The notes: generated by a model not told the origin, from the sequence alone. A DNA stretch of 64,000 nt from Dethiosulfovibrio peptidovorans DSM 11002 (GCF_000172975.1 NZ_ABTR02000001.1:2332501-2396500); one strand, 5' to 3'. Shown: positions 15,907-26,647, counted from the stretch's first letter. A program made the numbers and translations.

Positions 15907-17445
15907 CTAGTCTTTGTCGAACAGGTTACCCAGAGCCTCGCCGAAGGCGTCACCTAGGGTTATGGGACCTTCCTCGGACTGGAAGTTGGTCATCGGACGG
16001 TTGCTGCCGTCGGATTTCTTCTTCCTAGCTCCGCCCTGAGGAGCCCTCTGTCTCCTGTCGCCCTCTTCGAGAGCGCTTATGCTGAGACGAATTCTACGAT
16101 CGTCGGGGTTTACCTCGATCACCCGTGCTGTGACCTCCTGCCCCTCGGATAGGACGTCCCCGGGCTTCTCCACCCTTCTGGTGCTGAGCTGGGATATGTG
16201 GATCAGGCCCTCCACGCCCTTCTCGAGCTCCACGAAAGCTCCGAAGTCGGCGAGACGGACGACCTTGACGGGAATATCCTGTCCTCTGGAGTATCTGTCC
16301 TCTATGCCATCCCACGGATCGTTGAGCTGCTTGTATCCGAGGCTGAGGCGCTTCTTGACCGGATCCACGTTGAGGACGACGGTCTCGACCTCCTGGCCTT
16401 TTTTGATGACCTCTTTAGGATGCTTGATCCTGGTCCAGCTCAGATCTCCTATGTGGATAAGGCCCTCTATTCCAGGCTCGACCTCCACGAAGGCACCGAA
16501 ATCGGTTACGTTCGTGACCGTTCCGGTCGCGGTATCGCCGTCCTTCCACCTCTCGGTGATGGTCTCCCACGGATCGCTCTGGGTCTGTTTAACGCTGAGA
16601 GAGATCCTGTTGTGCTCCTGATCTATGCCTATAACCTTGACCTTGACCGTGTCGCCCTTCTTGGCGATGTCCTTGGGCTTGGCGTTTCTCTGCCAGGAAA
16701 GCTCGCTGATATGGACGAGACCGTCTATAGGACCGAGGTTAACGAAAACTCCGAAGGAAGTGAGGCTGCTGACCGTCCCTTCCAGAACGGTTCCCTCCGT
16801 CACGTCCCTGTAGAAGTTTTCCCTCTGTTCCTTGAGTTCTTCGTCCAGTATGGTCCTGCGGGACAACACGAGACGACGCTTACGACGATCCTTCTCGAGA
16901 AGCTTTACGTCGAAGACCTCGTCGATGAACTTGCCTGGGTTTACCCCTCTTCCCTCCTCGGCGAGATGGGAAATCGGGATGAATCCCTCCAGCGAACAGC
17001 AGTCCACCATAAGTCCGCCCTTGACCTTGCGAAGTCCTCTGACGGAGAAAGTCTCCTGCCCGGAGATCTTCTCCTCCAGTTCCTGCCACCTGCGATCGAA
17101 CTCACAGCGCCAACGGCTGACGATAAGCTGAGATTCCTCGCCCTGACGGATGTTGACCACCTGGACCTGAAGCTCCTGTCCAAGCTCGGGCTCCTCGTTG
17201 TCGTCGACCAATATATGATGGCTCCACTCTCTGGTAGGCAGGAAACCCTCGCACTTGTAGCCCACGTCCACGAGCCATCCACCGTCGACCTGGTCCACTA
17301 CCTTGCCGGAAACCACCTTGCCTCTGTGGATCTCCTCAAGCCCACCGGTGCTCTCGAGAAGCTCTTCCATAGTCATAGGTGCGGACTCATCCATGGTCTC
17401 GGTCGTGTTTTCCTCGTTTGTGTAGTTCTGCATATCTTCACTCAT
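15907..17445 (-). CDS. rpsA: Ribosomal protein S1-like RNA-binding protein, five S1 domains
   Basis: Five S1 repeats of about 70 residues are visible, marked by [49 protein letters not shown] with [25 protein letters not shown] with IHIGDLSW, and [15 protein letters not shown] with IHISQLS. The first two are more diverged, as in S1 proteins where they contact the ribosome. The protein likely helps bring mRNA to the 30S subunit. The ATG at 17445 ([13 protein letters not shown]) follows AGGGGGAT; the frame upstream shadows ispH. It has an acidic N-terminal tail and a Lys/Arg-containing C-terminal tail. ispH lies 32 bases upstream, echoing the IspH-S1 fusions of some Firmicutes. Confidence 0.9.
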   Translation of the reverse strand: MSEDMQNYTNEENTTETMDESAPMTMEELLESTGGLEEIHRGKVVSGKVVDQVDGGWLVDVGYKCEGFLPTREWSHHILVDDNEEPELGQELQVQVVNIRQGEESQLIVSRWRCEFDRRWQELEEKISGQETFSVRGLRKVKGGLMVDCCSLEGFIPISHLAEEGRGVNPGKFIDEVFDVKLLEKDRRKRRLVLSRRTILDEELKEQRENFYRDVTEGTVLEGTVSSLTSFGVFVNLGPIDGLVHISELSWQRNAKPKDIAKKGDTVKVKVIGIDQEHNRISLSVKQTQSDPWETITERWKDGDTATGTVTNVTDFGAFVEVEPGIEGLIHIGDLSWTRIKHPKEVIKKGQEVETVVLNVDPVKKRLSLGYKQLNDPWDGIEDRYSRGQDIPVKVVRLADFGAFVELEKGVEGLIHISQLSTRRVEKPGDVLSEGQEVTARVIEVNPDDRRIRLSISALEEGDRRQRAPQGGARKKKSDGSNRPMTNFQSEEGPITLGDAFGEALGNLFDKD

Positions 17446-17477
17446 TATCTTGACATCCCCCTGACGTCCTGCGATGG

Positions 17478-18305
17478 CTAAAGCATCGCTTGTTGTAATT
17501 GTTTGATAAGCCAATCCGGCGTACTTGCACCGGCGGCGATACCTATCGTACCCTTTCCCGACAACCACCTCCCGTCGAGCTGATCCGCTTGCTCAACCCA
17601 GAGCGCAGGGGTGCCGGACTCCTGCGCAATGCGGAAAAGTTTCCCCGTATTGGCACTGTTATGGCCACCTATTATCACTATACCGTCGACCTTATAGGCC
17701 AAACGGCGAACGGCCTCCTGACGCTCCACGGTCGCTCTGCATATGGTGTTGGAGACCTTTATCTCTCTGGCCGACCCGACCGCCTCGGACACCAGCTCCT
17801 TGAGGGTCGATTCCTGCTGGGTCGTCTGAGATATAATACCAATTTTATCGATTTTATCAATAGCTCGGAGATCTTTTTTCCCTGAAACCACCAGATAGGG
17901 TCCTTCCACGTAGCCGAGGATACCCTTAATCTCCGGATGGTTCTCATCGCCGAGGACCACGAGGTAATATCCCTCTCTCGATAGCCTGCCAGCCATCTCC
18001 TGAGCTTTCCTAACGAAAGGGCATGTTCCGTCTATTATACGGGCGCCTTTATCCTGAAGCCGCTGGTGCACGTCCGGAGATATTCCGTGAGCCCTAACGA
18101 AAACGGGCTCGTCAGGAGGGATCCGATCGTCGTCTTCCACTACGACCAGCCCCTTGTCCACCAATCGCTGGACCTCCTGAGGGTTGTGGATAGGACTGCC
18201 TATACAGAAGACCCTTCCCTTCTCCTCCAAGGCTTCCTCCATCGTACGGATGGCCCTCTTAACTCCGAAACAAAGCCCCGTGGGCTCTGCCACAACTACT
18301 TTCAC
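17478..18305 (-). CDS. ispH: IspH, HMBPP reductase
   Basis: Last enzyme of the methylerythritol phosphate route, reducing HMBPP to IPP and DMAPP with a [4Fe-4S] cluster. The 275-residue protein has the three cluster cysteines in conserved settings, [20 protein letters not shown] and [11 protein letters not shown], plus the substrate-binding [24 protein letters not shown] and [11 protein letters not shown]. The start is GTG at 18305 within GTGA, overlapping the stop of miaA. It supplies the dimethylallyl group that the neighbouring MiaA transfers to tRNA. Confidence 0.96.
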   Translation of the reverse strand: MKVVVAEPTGLCFGVKRAIRTMEEALEEKGRVFCIGSPIHNPQEVQRLVDKGLVVVEDDDRIPPDEPVFVRAHGISPDVHQRLQDKGARIIDGTCPFVRKAQEMAGRLSREGYYLVVLGDENHPEIKGILGYVEGPYLVVSGKKDLRAIDKIDKIGIISQTTQQESTLKELVSEAVGSAREIKVSNTICRATVERQEAVRRLAYKVDGIVIIGGHNSANTGKLFRIAQESGTPALWVEQADQLDGRWLSGKGTIGIAAGASTPDWLIKQLQQAML

Positions 18306-19258
18306 AGGACGACACCCCAGGCTCTAAGATGGCGCACCGCCTCATCGATCATCGATGACAACACTTTATTATACTCTTTTTCCGAGATATCGTACCATAT
18401 GGCAGGAGAAAATTTTTTAAACCAGGTCATCTGTCTTTTGGAAAACCGTCTGGTAGCCACGGTGTCGGACTCGATTCCCTCCTCCAGAGACATCTTACCC
18501 ATGTGGTAGAGCACCAGCTCTCTGTAACCAAATCCCTTCATGGACGGGAGTTCGGGAGAAAAACCGTTGTCCAGAAGCCAGCGAACTTCTTCGGGATAGC
18601 CACCGTGAAATTGTTGATGAACCCTCTTGGCTATCGTTCGATGAAGTTCTTCTCTTGGCCTGGTCAGACCGAAATACAACGGAGCGAACCGGCTGCTCTC
18701 CTTCTTGGGACGATCGCGCCACCAGGAAGAGGGCTTGCCTGAGAGCCTGAATATCTCAATGGCCCTTATCACCCTCACTATATCGTTGACGTGAAGCCTC
18801 GAGGCGCTATCTGGGTCTACCTCCTCCAAGATGGCATGTAGCTTCGCAGGGCCGTTCTTCTCGTCTCCTACGGCTTCCAGATCCCTTCGGATCTCCGGAT
18901 CTGAGGGAACGTCGATCGTAAGGACCTCGTCCAACATGGCCCTGTAGTAAAACGGCGTTCCTCCCACCAGGATGGGAACCCTACCTCTCTCCCTTATTCT
19001 ATCTACGGCAGCGGATGCCTGTTCGGCGAAATCCGCAGCATTGAAGGTCTCATCGGGATCGACTACGTCTATGAGATGGTGCAGTATCTCTCTCCTGGTC
19101 GTATGATCCACTTTATCGGTGCCTACATCCATATAGCGATAGACCTGTCTGGAGTCCACCGATATAACCTCTCCGTTCAGTGCCTTGGCGAAATCCAGGC
19201 TCAAAGAGGTCTTTCCCACGGCGGTAGGGCCTATGACGGCCAATATCGGTATAGCCAA
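18302..19258 (-). CDS. miaA: tRNA dimethylallyltransferase MiaA
   Basis: Adds a dimethylallyl group to N6 of A37 in tRNAs reading UNN codons. The 318-residue protein has the P-loop GPTAVGKTSL at residues 9-18, the DSRQVYRYMDVGTDK motif, HHLIDVVDPDETF and GGTPFYYRAML, all typical of MiaA. The start is TTG at 19258 with AGGAG eight bases upstream, four bases after the mutL stop. The mutS-mutL-miaA order is common in bacteria. Confidence 0.95.
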   Translation of the reverse strand: MAIPILAVIGPTAVGKTSLSLDFAKALNGEVISVDSRQVYRYMDVGTDKVDHTTRREILHHLIDVVDPDETFNAADFAEQASAAVDRIRERGRVPILVGGTPFYYRAMLDEVLTIDVPSDPEIRRDLEAVGDEKNGPAKLHAILEEVDPDSASRLHVNDIVRVIRAIEIFRLSGKPSSWWRDRPKKESSRFAPLYFGLTRPREELHRTIAKRVHQQFHGGYPEEVRWLLDNGFSPELPSMKGFGYRELVLYHMGKMSLEEGIESDTVATRRFSKRQMTWFKKFSPAIWYDISEKEYNKVLSSMIDEAVRHLRAWGVVL

Positions 19259-19262
19259 AGAT

Positions 19263-21020
19263 TCAACTCCTCTCGAAATGGGAGGCCATCTTGTCCGAGG
19301 AAAGTCTCAACACAGCGGGCCTCCCGTGAGGACAGGCGGAAGGGGTTTCGCAACGGGTGAGATCTCTCCAGAGAGCGACGGCTTCCTCCCGAGACAGCTT
19401 CCAGGTAAGTTTCACCGAGGCCTTGCACGCCAAGGTAGCCCACTTCAGCCACATTATCTCGCCTGTATCGGTGTTTTCCGACAGTGCGGCAATGGTAGTC
19501 CTGAGCATATCGACGGGAGAGACGGAAGAACAACCGGGAACGTCGGGAATTCCCTCCAGCAGGGTTTCCCCATCGCCGACGGAAAAAACGAAACCGACTG
19601 AAGCCAGCCTTTCCTCCATGTGATCGACCTCGGAGGCCATAGTAGGCGGCAGGTGAACGGGAGTGGCCAAGTGTTGAGTTCCGTACTCGGAAGAACAGCG
19701 CTTCTTTATCCTCTCGAAGTTTATCCTCTCGTGTGCCGCATGGGGATCCATCAAGACCATGTCACCACCGTCGTCGAAAACGAGGTATCCCGAATCCAGT
19801 TGTCCCAGATATGAGATATGAGGCCCCTCGTCCACCTCCACAGGGTCGCTGATCTGCTCCCTGACTGGAAGGGGTGAGGATTCCGCTGCAGGGGCAGAGG
19901 GAATTTTAAAGGACCTGAGGCGAGTCTCGCCGCCGGATCCAGAAGATGAAGGAAAAGGATCCACCCCTCTGAAGAGAGATTCCCCTTTCGGAGCGTATTT
20001 CGGAACATAGGTCCCGGCAGGAGATCCTGTCCTCAGTAACTGACGGCTTTCCCAATCCGGCAACGACCGACCTTTCATGGAGGTCGCTCCGTCCCTGACT
20101 GCCGCGAAGAGATCGCCTCCATGTCTGAAGAGGACCTCCGTCTTAGCCGGATGTACGTTCACGTCCACCTCGTCGGGGGGGGTCTCTACCCATACGGCCC
20201 AATTCCCTCCCGGATGGGTCTCGCCGGAGGAAATCGCCGCCCTGATCGTTCCGTCCTCCACCCTCCTGCCGTTGACGAAAGCCATGACGGAGACTCGGGA
20301 AACCTTGGAGATCCTCTGCCACCACAGAGTGACCGAGTAAGGACCTCTAGCCCCCGACGAGGTCAGTATCTCCGGTTCGTCCCCCCAAAGGCTCTTCAGG
20401 ACATCCACCCTGTCCCTGCCCCCCTGTGTCTCGTAGATCTTTTTACCGTCGCTGCTCAATATAAAGGCAACCGAGGGATAGGCGACGCTGAACTCCTGGA
20501 CTACCTTGGTTATTCTTCTGAGCTCCGCTCTGGCACTTTTAAGAAACTTGCGCCTCGCCGGAAGATTGAAGAAAAGATCGTCCACCTGTACCCTGGTCCC
20601 TATGCGACAGTTCTGCTCGTCCACTTTGGGCGGTCCCCCGCCCTCCATCCTGAGCCAGACGCCACTATCCTCTTGATTCGTCCTGCTCCTTATGTCCAGG
20701 CGGCTCACCGCTGCTACGCTGGCAAGAGCCTCTCCTCTGTAACCCAAGGTCGCAATAGCCTCAAGATCCTCTATAGAGGATATCTTGCTGGTGGCGTGTC
20801 TTTCCACCGCCAGGGGCAGGTCCTCTCGGGGAATGCCACAGCCATCGTCCTCGACCACGATGGAAAGGCGACCGCCTTGGATCACAGATACGGAGATCCT
20901 GGAGGACCCCGCGTCGAGACTGTTCTCCATCAGCTCTTTGACGACAGAGATAGGTCTTTCTACGACCTCTCCCGCCGCTATTCTCATGGCCACTGTTTGG
21001 GGCAGTCTATGGATCGTCAA
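19263..21020 (-). CDS. mutL: MutL, mismatch repair ATPase/endonuclease
   Basis: Couples MutS mismatch recognition to strand incision. The 585-residue protein has the GHKL ATPase motifs KELMENSLDAGSSRI, VEDDGCGI and TLGYRGEALASVA at the N-terminus and a C-terminal dimer/endonuclease domain. The nuclease motif normally DQHA-x2-E-x4-E reads DPHAAHERINFE, with Pro for Gln, and the partner motifs ACKASVKL and CPHGRPAV are present, so it is probably an active methyl-independent MutL. The start is TTG at 21020 in the overlap TTGA with the mutS stop, preceded by AAAGGCGGTG. Longer upstream readings shadow mutS. Confidence 0.93.
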   Translation of the reverse strand: MTIHRLPQTVAMRIAAGEVVERPISVVKELMENSLDAGSSRISVSVIQGGRLSIVVEDDGCGIPREDLPLAVERHATSKISSIEDLEAIATLGYRGEALASVAAVSRLDIRSRTNQEDSGVWLRMEGGGPPKVDEQNCRIGTRVQVDDLFFNLPARRKFLKSARAELRRITKVVQEFSVAYPSVAFILSSDGKKIYETQGGRDRVDVLKSLWGDEPEILTSSGARGPYSVTLWWQRISKVSRVSVMAFVNGRRVEDGTIRAAISSGETHPGGNWAVWVETPPDEVDVNVHPAKTEVLFRHGGDLFAAVRDGATSMKGRSLPDWESRQLLRTGSPAGTYVPKYAPKGESLFRGVDPFPSSSGSGGETRLRSFKIPSAPAAESSPLPVREQISDPVEVDEGPHISYLGQLDSGYLVFDDGGDMVLMDPHAAHERINFERIKKRCSSEYGTQHLATPVHLPPTMASEVDHMEERLASVGFVFSVGDGETLLEGIPDVPGCSSVSPVDMLRTTIAALSENTDTGEIMWLKWATLACKASVKLTWKLSREEAVALWRDLTRCETPSACPHGRPAVLRLSSDKMASHFERS

Positions 21021-23596
21021 GGTTTCACCGCCTTTCGGGCTTCCTCGTGCAGTTCGTAGACCTTTTCCAGAGCCTGAATAGGAGTCAGTTCGTCCGGGGA
21101 TAGAGAGGCTAGTTCCTGTATTATGGCGTCTCCCTTCAGGTCGAAAAACTCCATCTGAACGGAGGGCTCCGGAACCGACGCCCCATCGTCCGATCTTTTC
21201 TCGAAACGTTCCAAAAGCTCCTGAGCCCGACACAGAACCACCCGGGGCAATCCTGCCAGCCGAGCCACCTCGACTCCGTAGGATCTATCGGCTTGACCGG
21301 GGATCACCCTATGAAGAAAAGTCACCCCGTCCGGACGCTCCTCCACCTCCACCCTCAGGTTGAAGACGTGGGGCATCCGCCTCTCCAGAGCGGTAAGTTC
21401 GTGATAGTGGGTGGCGAAAAGAACCTTGGGACAGCGGCCACAGGCGCCCTGAAGGTACTCCAGGACGGCCCAGGCTATACTCATGCCGTCGTAGGTGGAC
21501 GTTCCTCGTCCCACCTCGTCTAAAATAACCAGGCTTCTGTCCGTGACGTTGTGCAGTATGTTGGCGGTCTCGACCATCTCGACCATGAAGGTACTGTTTC
21601 CGAAGGCCAGTTCATCCCTGGCTCCCAGTCTGGTGAAAACCCTGTCGCAGAGCCCCAGCTCTGCCGATTCCGCCGGTATATAGGTCCCCATTTGAGCCAT
21701 TATGACGAGAAGGGCGGTCATCCTGAGATAGGTGGACTTGCCCGCCATGTTGGGCCCGGTAACTATGGCCAACCTGTTTCCGTCCATCTTCATATCCACG
21801 TCGTTCGGGACAAAGGGGATCTCTTTCTGTACGGCCTCGACCACGGGATGGCGACCTCCTCTTATCGAGATGTCTCCACCATCGTTGAAATCAGGTCTGA
21901 TATATCCTCTCTCTCTGGAGACCTCCGCAAGGGAGACCAGGACATCCAGATTACCCAACGCCCTGCCTAGAGACTGAAGCTTTTCGGTCTTCTCTAGAGT
22001 TTTCTCCAAGAGCATACCGTACAGTTCGGTCTCTCTCTTTCGAACCTCCTCTTCCGATCTCGACATTCTTTCCTCGAAATCGCGGAGCTCCGACGTGGTG
22101 TAGCGCTCCGCCGAAACCAGGGTCTGCCGCCTCCTGTAATCCTCGGGAAGCTCGAGATCGTCTCTCATAGATCCCTTCCCTATCTCCAAGTAATAACCGA
22201 AGACCCTGGAATATCCCGTCTTTAGCCTGGGGATGGAGAGCCGATCCCTCTCCCTCTGGGTAAAATCGTTCAGCCATTCCTGACCTCTCTCGGCAAAGCC
22301 CCTCCATTCGTCCAGTTTATCGTCGAAACCGTCTCTCACTATTTTCCCGTTTCCCAGAACCCTGGACGGACTATCCTCAATTCCCCTGGCTAGAAGATCC
22401 GATACGTCACGAAAATCGTCGCTACAGGGAAGAAGATGGGACAACCCCGCACCTTTCAGAGCTATCTCTATGGAGGGAAGAGCGGATAATGTATCCCTAA
22501 TCGCCGCCAGGTCCCTGGGGTTTCCCGATCTCATATGCAGCCTAGCCAGAGATCTCTCTATATCCTTGCAATGCACGAGTCCCTTCTGCAGATCGTTCAA
22601 TTCATCCGAGAAATTAAGTAGGGTTTCCTGAACGTCTAGACGGCGGGATATTTCCCCTGGGTCCATCAAGGGCCTCGTTATCCACTCTCTCAGACGCCTT
22701 CTTCCGCAGGCCGTCTTGCATCGGTTCAGTATGTCGTAGAGGGACGGTCCGTCACCGTCGAAAAGCTCGAGATTCCTTTGAGTGGTCACATCGAGATGTA
22801 GATATCGGGAGGAAAGCACCGGGGCTATTCCCGAGACGTGCCTGGCAGCTCCGAACTGAGTCTCCTCCAGATAACGAAGCAGCGCGGCAGCCACCCCTAT
22901 TTCCGGGGCACCGTCCTGAAAACCGAAACCCTGAAGGGAGGCCAGGCCCCATCTATGTTGAAGCCATCTGGCCCCTCCGGCTGGATCGAAATCCTCTACA
23001 GGCAGCTCGACGACAGGAGAACTCTCGATAAGGGAAGCTATCTCCTCCGGGATCTTCCCCTTGGGGCGAAGTATCTCCGATCCACTGTAGGCGGACAGGA
23101 AAGCTCGAACCTCGTCCAAGGGCATCGCCCCAGCCTCCAAAAAACCGGTTCCCGGTTCTAACGATCCTACCGCCCATCTGTACCGATCCAGCTTACGAAC
23201 CGCGACCAACCGTCCGTCGTTTCCGGCCTCTTCCGGGAGATAGGTCCCGGGAGTTACCAGCCTTATAACCTGACGATCCACCAGAGAACGGCCATTCGGC
23301 TCGGTCATCTGTTCGCAGATGGCCACGTGATAGCCTTTTTTTATCAATTTTCCAAGATAACTCTCCGACGCATGGTGAGGGATCCCGGCCATGGGGATCT
23401 TTTTGCCCTGGTCTCTGGCGGTCAAGGCTATATCGAGAACCTCCGATGCCACCTTGGCGTCGTCGAAAAAAAGCTCATAGAAATCTCCCATGCGAAAGAA
23501 AAGAAGAGCTTCGGGGTACTCGTTTTTCCACCGGACAAATTGCTCCAACATAGGAGTCATCTTTACTCCGTCCGGCAAGGTGAAGCTTTTCAACAT
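21017..23596 (-). CDS. mutS: MutS, mismatch recognition protein
   Basis: Binds base mismatches and small loops and recruits MutL. The 859-residue protein has MutS domain order: N-terminal mismatch-binding domain (LEQFVRWKNEYPEALLFFRM with the FYELF contact), connector, lever/clamp helices and the ABC-type ATPase with Walker A GPNMAGKSTYLRM, Walker B and signature in VILDEVGRGTSTYDG and the FATHYHELT switch. The length and mismatch-binding Phe-x-Glu (DFYELF) mark it as MutS1, not MutS2. The ATG at 23596 follows AGGAGG overlapping the ruvX stop. Confidence 0.97.
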   Translation of the reverse strand: MLKSFTLPDGVKMTPMLEQFVRWKNEYPEALLFFRMGDFYELFFDDAKVASEVLDIALTARDQGKKIPMAGIPHHASESYLGKLIKKGYHVAICEQMTEPNGRSLVDRQVIRLVTPGTYLPEEAGNDGRLVAVRKLDRYRWAVGSLEPGTGFLEAGAMPLDEVRAFLSAYSGSEILRPKGKIPEEIASLIESSPVVELPVEDFDPAGGARWLQHRWGLASLQGFGFQDGAPEIGVAAALLRYLEETQFGAARHVSGIAPVLSSRYLHLDVTTQRNLELFDGDGPSLYDILNRCKTACGRRRLREWITRPLMDPGEISRRLDVQETLLNFSDELNDLQKGLVHCKDIERSLARLHMRSGNPRDLAAIRDTLSALPSIEIALKGAGLSHLLPCSDDFRDVSDLLARGIEDSPSRVLGNGKIVRDGFDDKLDEWRGFAERGQEWLNDFTQRERDRLSIPRLKTGYSRVFGYYLEIGKGSMRDDLELPEDYRRRQTLVSAERYTTSELRDFEERMSRSEEEVRKRETELYGMLLEKTLEKTEKLQSLGRALGNLDVLVSLAEVSRERGYIRPDFNDGGDISIRGGRHPVVEAVQKEIPFVPNDVDMKMDGNRLAIVTGPNMAGKSTYLRMTALLVIMAQMGTYIPAESAELGLCDRVFTRLGARDELAFGNSTFMVEMVETANILHNVTDRSLVILDEVGRGTSTYDGMSIAWAVLEYLQGACGRCPKVLFATHYHELTALERRMPHVFNLRVEVEERPDGVTFLHRVIPGQADRSYGVEVARLAGLPRVVLCRAQELLERFEKRSDDGASVPEPSVQMEFFDLKGDAIIQELASLSPDELTPIQALEKVYELHEEARKAVKP

Positions 23597-23597
23597 A

Positions 23598-24014
23598 TTA
23601 CCTCCTCAGGGAATCCAGATATCCCTGCAATATCACCGTGGCGGCTACCTTGTCCACCTGACCCTTTCTTTTTTTTCTGGACACGTCTCCCTCGATCAAC
23701 ACCCTGTTGGCTATGGTGGAGGTGTATCTCTCGTCCCACATGACTATCTCCAAATCGGGAAAGGCCTCTCTTACCGCCTCGGTCTTGGCCTCCACGTTCT
23801 CGGCAGAAGGCCCCTTAGTTCCGTTCTCTCTTATGGGGAGCCCCACCACCACGGTGGATACGTCTCGAGAGGTGACGAGGTCCCTCAAATCGGAGAGCCA
23901 GTCTCCTTCGGCGTCCCATACCGCGACCCCCTGGGCGAAAGATCCCAGGGGGTCGCTCATGGCGACCCCTATTCGGACGGTCCCCATATCCAAAGCCACG
24001 ATTCTTCTCGTCAC
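23598..24014 (-). CDS. ruvX: RuvX/YqgF, Holliday-junction resolvase-like nuclease
   Basis: RNase H-fold protein; the family has been linked to Holliday-junction resolution and to 16S rRNA 5'-end maturation. The 138-residue protein has the acidic motifs IVALDMGTVRIGVA, VVVGLPIRENGTKG, VMWDERYTSTIA and KGQVDKVAATVILQGYLD. The start is GTG at 24014 in GTGA, overlapping the alaS stop. alaS-ruvX neighbourhoods are widespread. A RuvC-type role cannot be told apart from rRNA processing here. Confidence 0.93.
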   Translation of the reverse strand: MTRRIVALDMGTVRIGVAMSDPLGSFAQGVAVWDAEGDWLSDLRDLVTSRDVSTVVVGLPIRENGTKGPSAENVEAKTEAVREAFPDLEIVMWDERYTSTIANRVLIEGDVSRKKRKGQVDKVAATVILQGYLDSLRR

Positions 24015-26647
24015 TTTACGTACCCTTTCACTATGGCAACTGCCTTATCGAGGATATCCTTCATATCGTCGATTTTAGGGCCGCCAGCCTGGGCCATGGT
24101 GGGCCTACCGCCGCCTTTTCCACCGAACAATGCGGCCACTTCCTTGACTATCTTCCCTCCGTGCAGCCCCTTCTCCACGGCATCGCCACCGACCATACAG
24201 ACCATCTGGGTACGATCTCCGTCGCTGGACATCAACAGGGTCACCGATCCGGTATCCTTATCCTTTATGCTGTCTCCGACCTCCCGAAGTTGATCGGGGG
24301 TAACTCCTTCTATAGAGGCCACGTAAAGGGATACTCCCTGCCCTATATCGGTCTTGACCACGCTCTCCCTGAGATCGTCCATAGCCGAACGGATTGTGTA
24401 ACGCTGGAGTTTTTTCTGAAGCTCCCTGTTTTCCTCGTCCATGGACTTTATCTTCTCTATCAGCCTGGCTGGTCGGACCCCCAGATTTGAGGAAAGCTCT
24501 TTCAGGGTTCCGGTTATATTCTGGTAATTTCTGAAAGCATTCATCCCGGTCATGGCGGTAATACGCCTGATGCCCGATCCGATACTCTCGTCGTTGATGA
24601 TCTTGAACAGACCTATCTCTCCGGTGGCGCAGACATGGACACCTCCGCAGAGCTCGGAGGAAAACTCAGAGATGGAGACCACTCTGACCTTGTCTCCGTA
24701 CTTCTCCTCGAAAAGAGCCTTCGCCCCCAGGTTCTTGGCGGTTGCGAGATCGGTCTCGTCTACCTTGATAGTTTTGTTGTTCTGTATCTCCTGGTTCACC
24801 ATGAGCTCCACCTCGTCCAGTTCGCCGGAGCTCAGAGGTTCGAAATGAGTGTAGTCGAAACGGAGGAATCGGTCGGATACCAAAGAACCGTTCTGTCTGA
24901 CGTGCCCGCCAAGGACCCTTATCAAAGATTCATGGAGAAGATGGGTGGCGGTGTGGTTTTTTGTTATGGCCTCCCGTCTGTCCTTGTCCACCATGGCCCT
25001 AACCTCGCAGCCAGATTTTACGGTTCCGCTGGTGACTATTCCTCTGTGAACTATGAGATCTCCCGCCGGGTGAATTGTGTCCTCTACCTCTACAATGAAG
25101 CCGTCGCCCTTGACGAAGCCTTGGTCTCCCACCTGACCGCCTCTCTCGGCGTAGAAGGGAGTTCGTGACAACAGAAATTCAACAGAATCTCCCGTCGAGG
25201 CGCTGTCGACGACCTTCCCTTCCTTCATCAGAACTGTCAGATCTGCCTCCAGCTCGAGGGAATCGTACCCCAAGAAGGGAGTGGGTCCATGTTCAGAAAG
25301 CAACTCGGCGTAGAGATCTCCGGTCATCACGGAGTTGGCCTGTTTGCTGGAGGATCGAGCCCTCTCCCTTTGAACCTCCATCTCCCTTCGGAAGCCGTCC
25401 TCGTCGACGGAGAGCCCCTTTTCCTCGCAGATCTCCCTGGTCAGCTCCAGAGGATAACCGTAAGTATCGTAAAGCTCGAAGGCCACATCTCCGGGAAGTA
25501 TGCTTCCATCTCCGGCAAATACCGAGGATATCTCCTGATGAAGGAGGTCACTGCCCTGCTCCAGGGTCCGGCCGAAACGTTTTTCCTCCACTGCCACCAC
25601 CTGCTCTATGGTGAGACGGTTGTCCAGAAGCTCCCTGTAGGGATCGGCCATTATATCCATGACGTTCGGTATGAGGTCGGTCAGGAAGGCCTTCTTGAGC
25701 CCTATCAGCCTGCCGTAACGAGCGGCTCTTCTGAGCAGACGGCGCAGAACATAGCCCTGTCCGTCGTTAGAGGGAAGTATGCCGTCGGCTATCATGAAGG
25801 AGACCGCCCTTATGTGGTCCGAGATCACCTTAGCCGCCATATCCCCCTGGAGACCGTCGCCATATCCTATACCGGCCATGTCGCACACGTGGTCCATTAT
25901 GGGACGGAACAGATCGGTCTCGAAATCGTTGCTGACCCCCTGGACAAGGGAAGTGAGTCTCTCCAGTCCCATTCCCGTATCGATGTTCTTCCTCGGCAGA
26001 GGAAGCAGAGAGCCATCCTCCTGGCGATCGTACTGAGTGAACACGTGATTCCATATCTCCAGATACCTGTCGCACTCGCAACCGGGTTTGCAGTCCGGCC
26101 CACAGGAAAAGGCCGGTCCCTGGTCGTAGAGGATCTCCGAGTCGGGGCCGCAGGGCCCCTGAGGTCCCATAAACCAGAAGTTCTCGTCCTCGCCGAAACG
26201 AAGTATACGGCTGTCGGGAAGTCCGACGTCCTTGTTCCAGACGTCGAAGGCCTCCTCGTCGTCCTTGTATATGGTGGCGTACATACGATCGGGATCTAGA
26301 CCGATGACCTCGGTGAGAAACTCCCACCCCCATGTTATGGACTCTTTCTTGAAGTACCCTCCCCAGCTGAAGTTGCCGAGCATCTCAAAAAAGGTATGAT
26401 GCCTGGCGGTACGTCCCACGTTGTCTATATCATTAGTGCGGACACACTTCTGAGAGGTTACCGCACTGTCCACATCCGGCTCGGCTATGCCGAGATAATA
26501 CTTCTTGAAGGGGACCATACCTGCTATGGTGAACAACAGAGTAGGATCCTCGGGAACCAGGGAGAAGCTATCGTAGTGTTTGGCACCTTTGGAGACCCAG
26601 AAATCGACGAACAGTCGACGGATCTCCTTACCGCTTTTCCATTCCAT
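24011..26647 (-). CDS. alaS: Alanyl-tRNA synthetase
   Basis: Class II synthetase charging tRNA-Ala. The full-length 878-residue protein has the class II catalytic domain (opening WKSGKEIRRLFVDFW, then RHHTFFEMLGNFS), the tRNA recognition domain, the editing domain with zinc ligands in NHTATHLLHESL and CGGVHVCATGEIGLF, and a C-terminal oligomerisation/C-Ala domain with the glycine-rich FGGKGGGRPTMAQAGG. A Cys-rich insertion, CGPDCKPGCECDRYLEIWN, follows the catalytic motif as in many bacteria. It is 15 bases after mtaD. Confidence 0.97.
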   Translation of the reverse strand: MEWKSGKEIRRLFVDFWVSKGAKHYDSFSLVPEDPTLLFTIAGMVPFKKYYLGIAEPDVDSAVTSQKCVRTNDIDNVGRTARHHTFFEMLGNFSWGGYFKKESITWGWEFLTEVIGLDPDRMYATIYKDDEEAFDVWNKDVGLPDSRILRFGEDENFWFMGPQGPCGPDSEILYDQGPAFSCGPDCKPGCECDRYLEIWNHVFTQYDRQEDGSLLPLPRKNIDTGMGLERLTSLVQGVSNDFETDLFRPIMDHVCDMAGIGYGDGLQGDMAAKVISDHIRAVSFMIADGILPSNDGQGYVLRRLLRRAARYGRLIGLKKAFLTDLIPNVMDIMADPYRELLDNRLTIEQVVAVEEKRFGRTLEQGSDLLHQEISSVFAGDGSILPGDVAFELYDTYGYPLELTREICEEKGLSVDEDGFRREMEVQRERARSSSKQANSVMTGDLYAELLSEHGPTPFLGYDSLELEADLTVLMKEGKVVDSASTGDSVEFLLSRTPFYAERGGQVGDQGFVKGDGFIVEVEDTIHPAGDLIVHRGIVTSGTVKSGCEVRAMVDKDRREAITKNHTATHLLHESLIRVLGGHVRQNGSLVSDRFLRFDYTHFEPLSSGELDEVELMVNQEIQNNKTIKVDETDLATAKNLGAKALFEEKYGDKVRVVSISEFSSELCGGVHVCATGEIGLFKIINDESIGSGIRRITAMTGMNAFRNYQNITGTLKELSSNLGVRPARLIEKIKSMDEENRELQKKLQRYTIRSAMDDLRESVVKTDIGQGVSLYVASIEGVTPDQLREVGDSIKDKDTGSVTLLMSSDGDRTQMVCMVGGDAVEKGLHGGKIVKEVAALFGGKGGGRPTMAQAGGPKIDDMKDILDKAVAIVKGYVK

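Noticed and set aside
16198-17481. A 427-codon plus-strand frame opposite the S1-domain gene
   Set aside because: The five S1 repeats on the minus strand explain the region, and the reverse frame has no motif.
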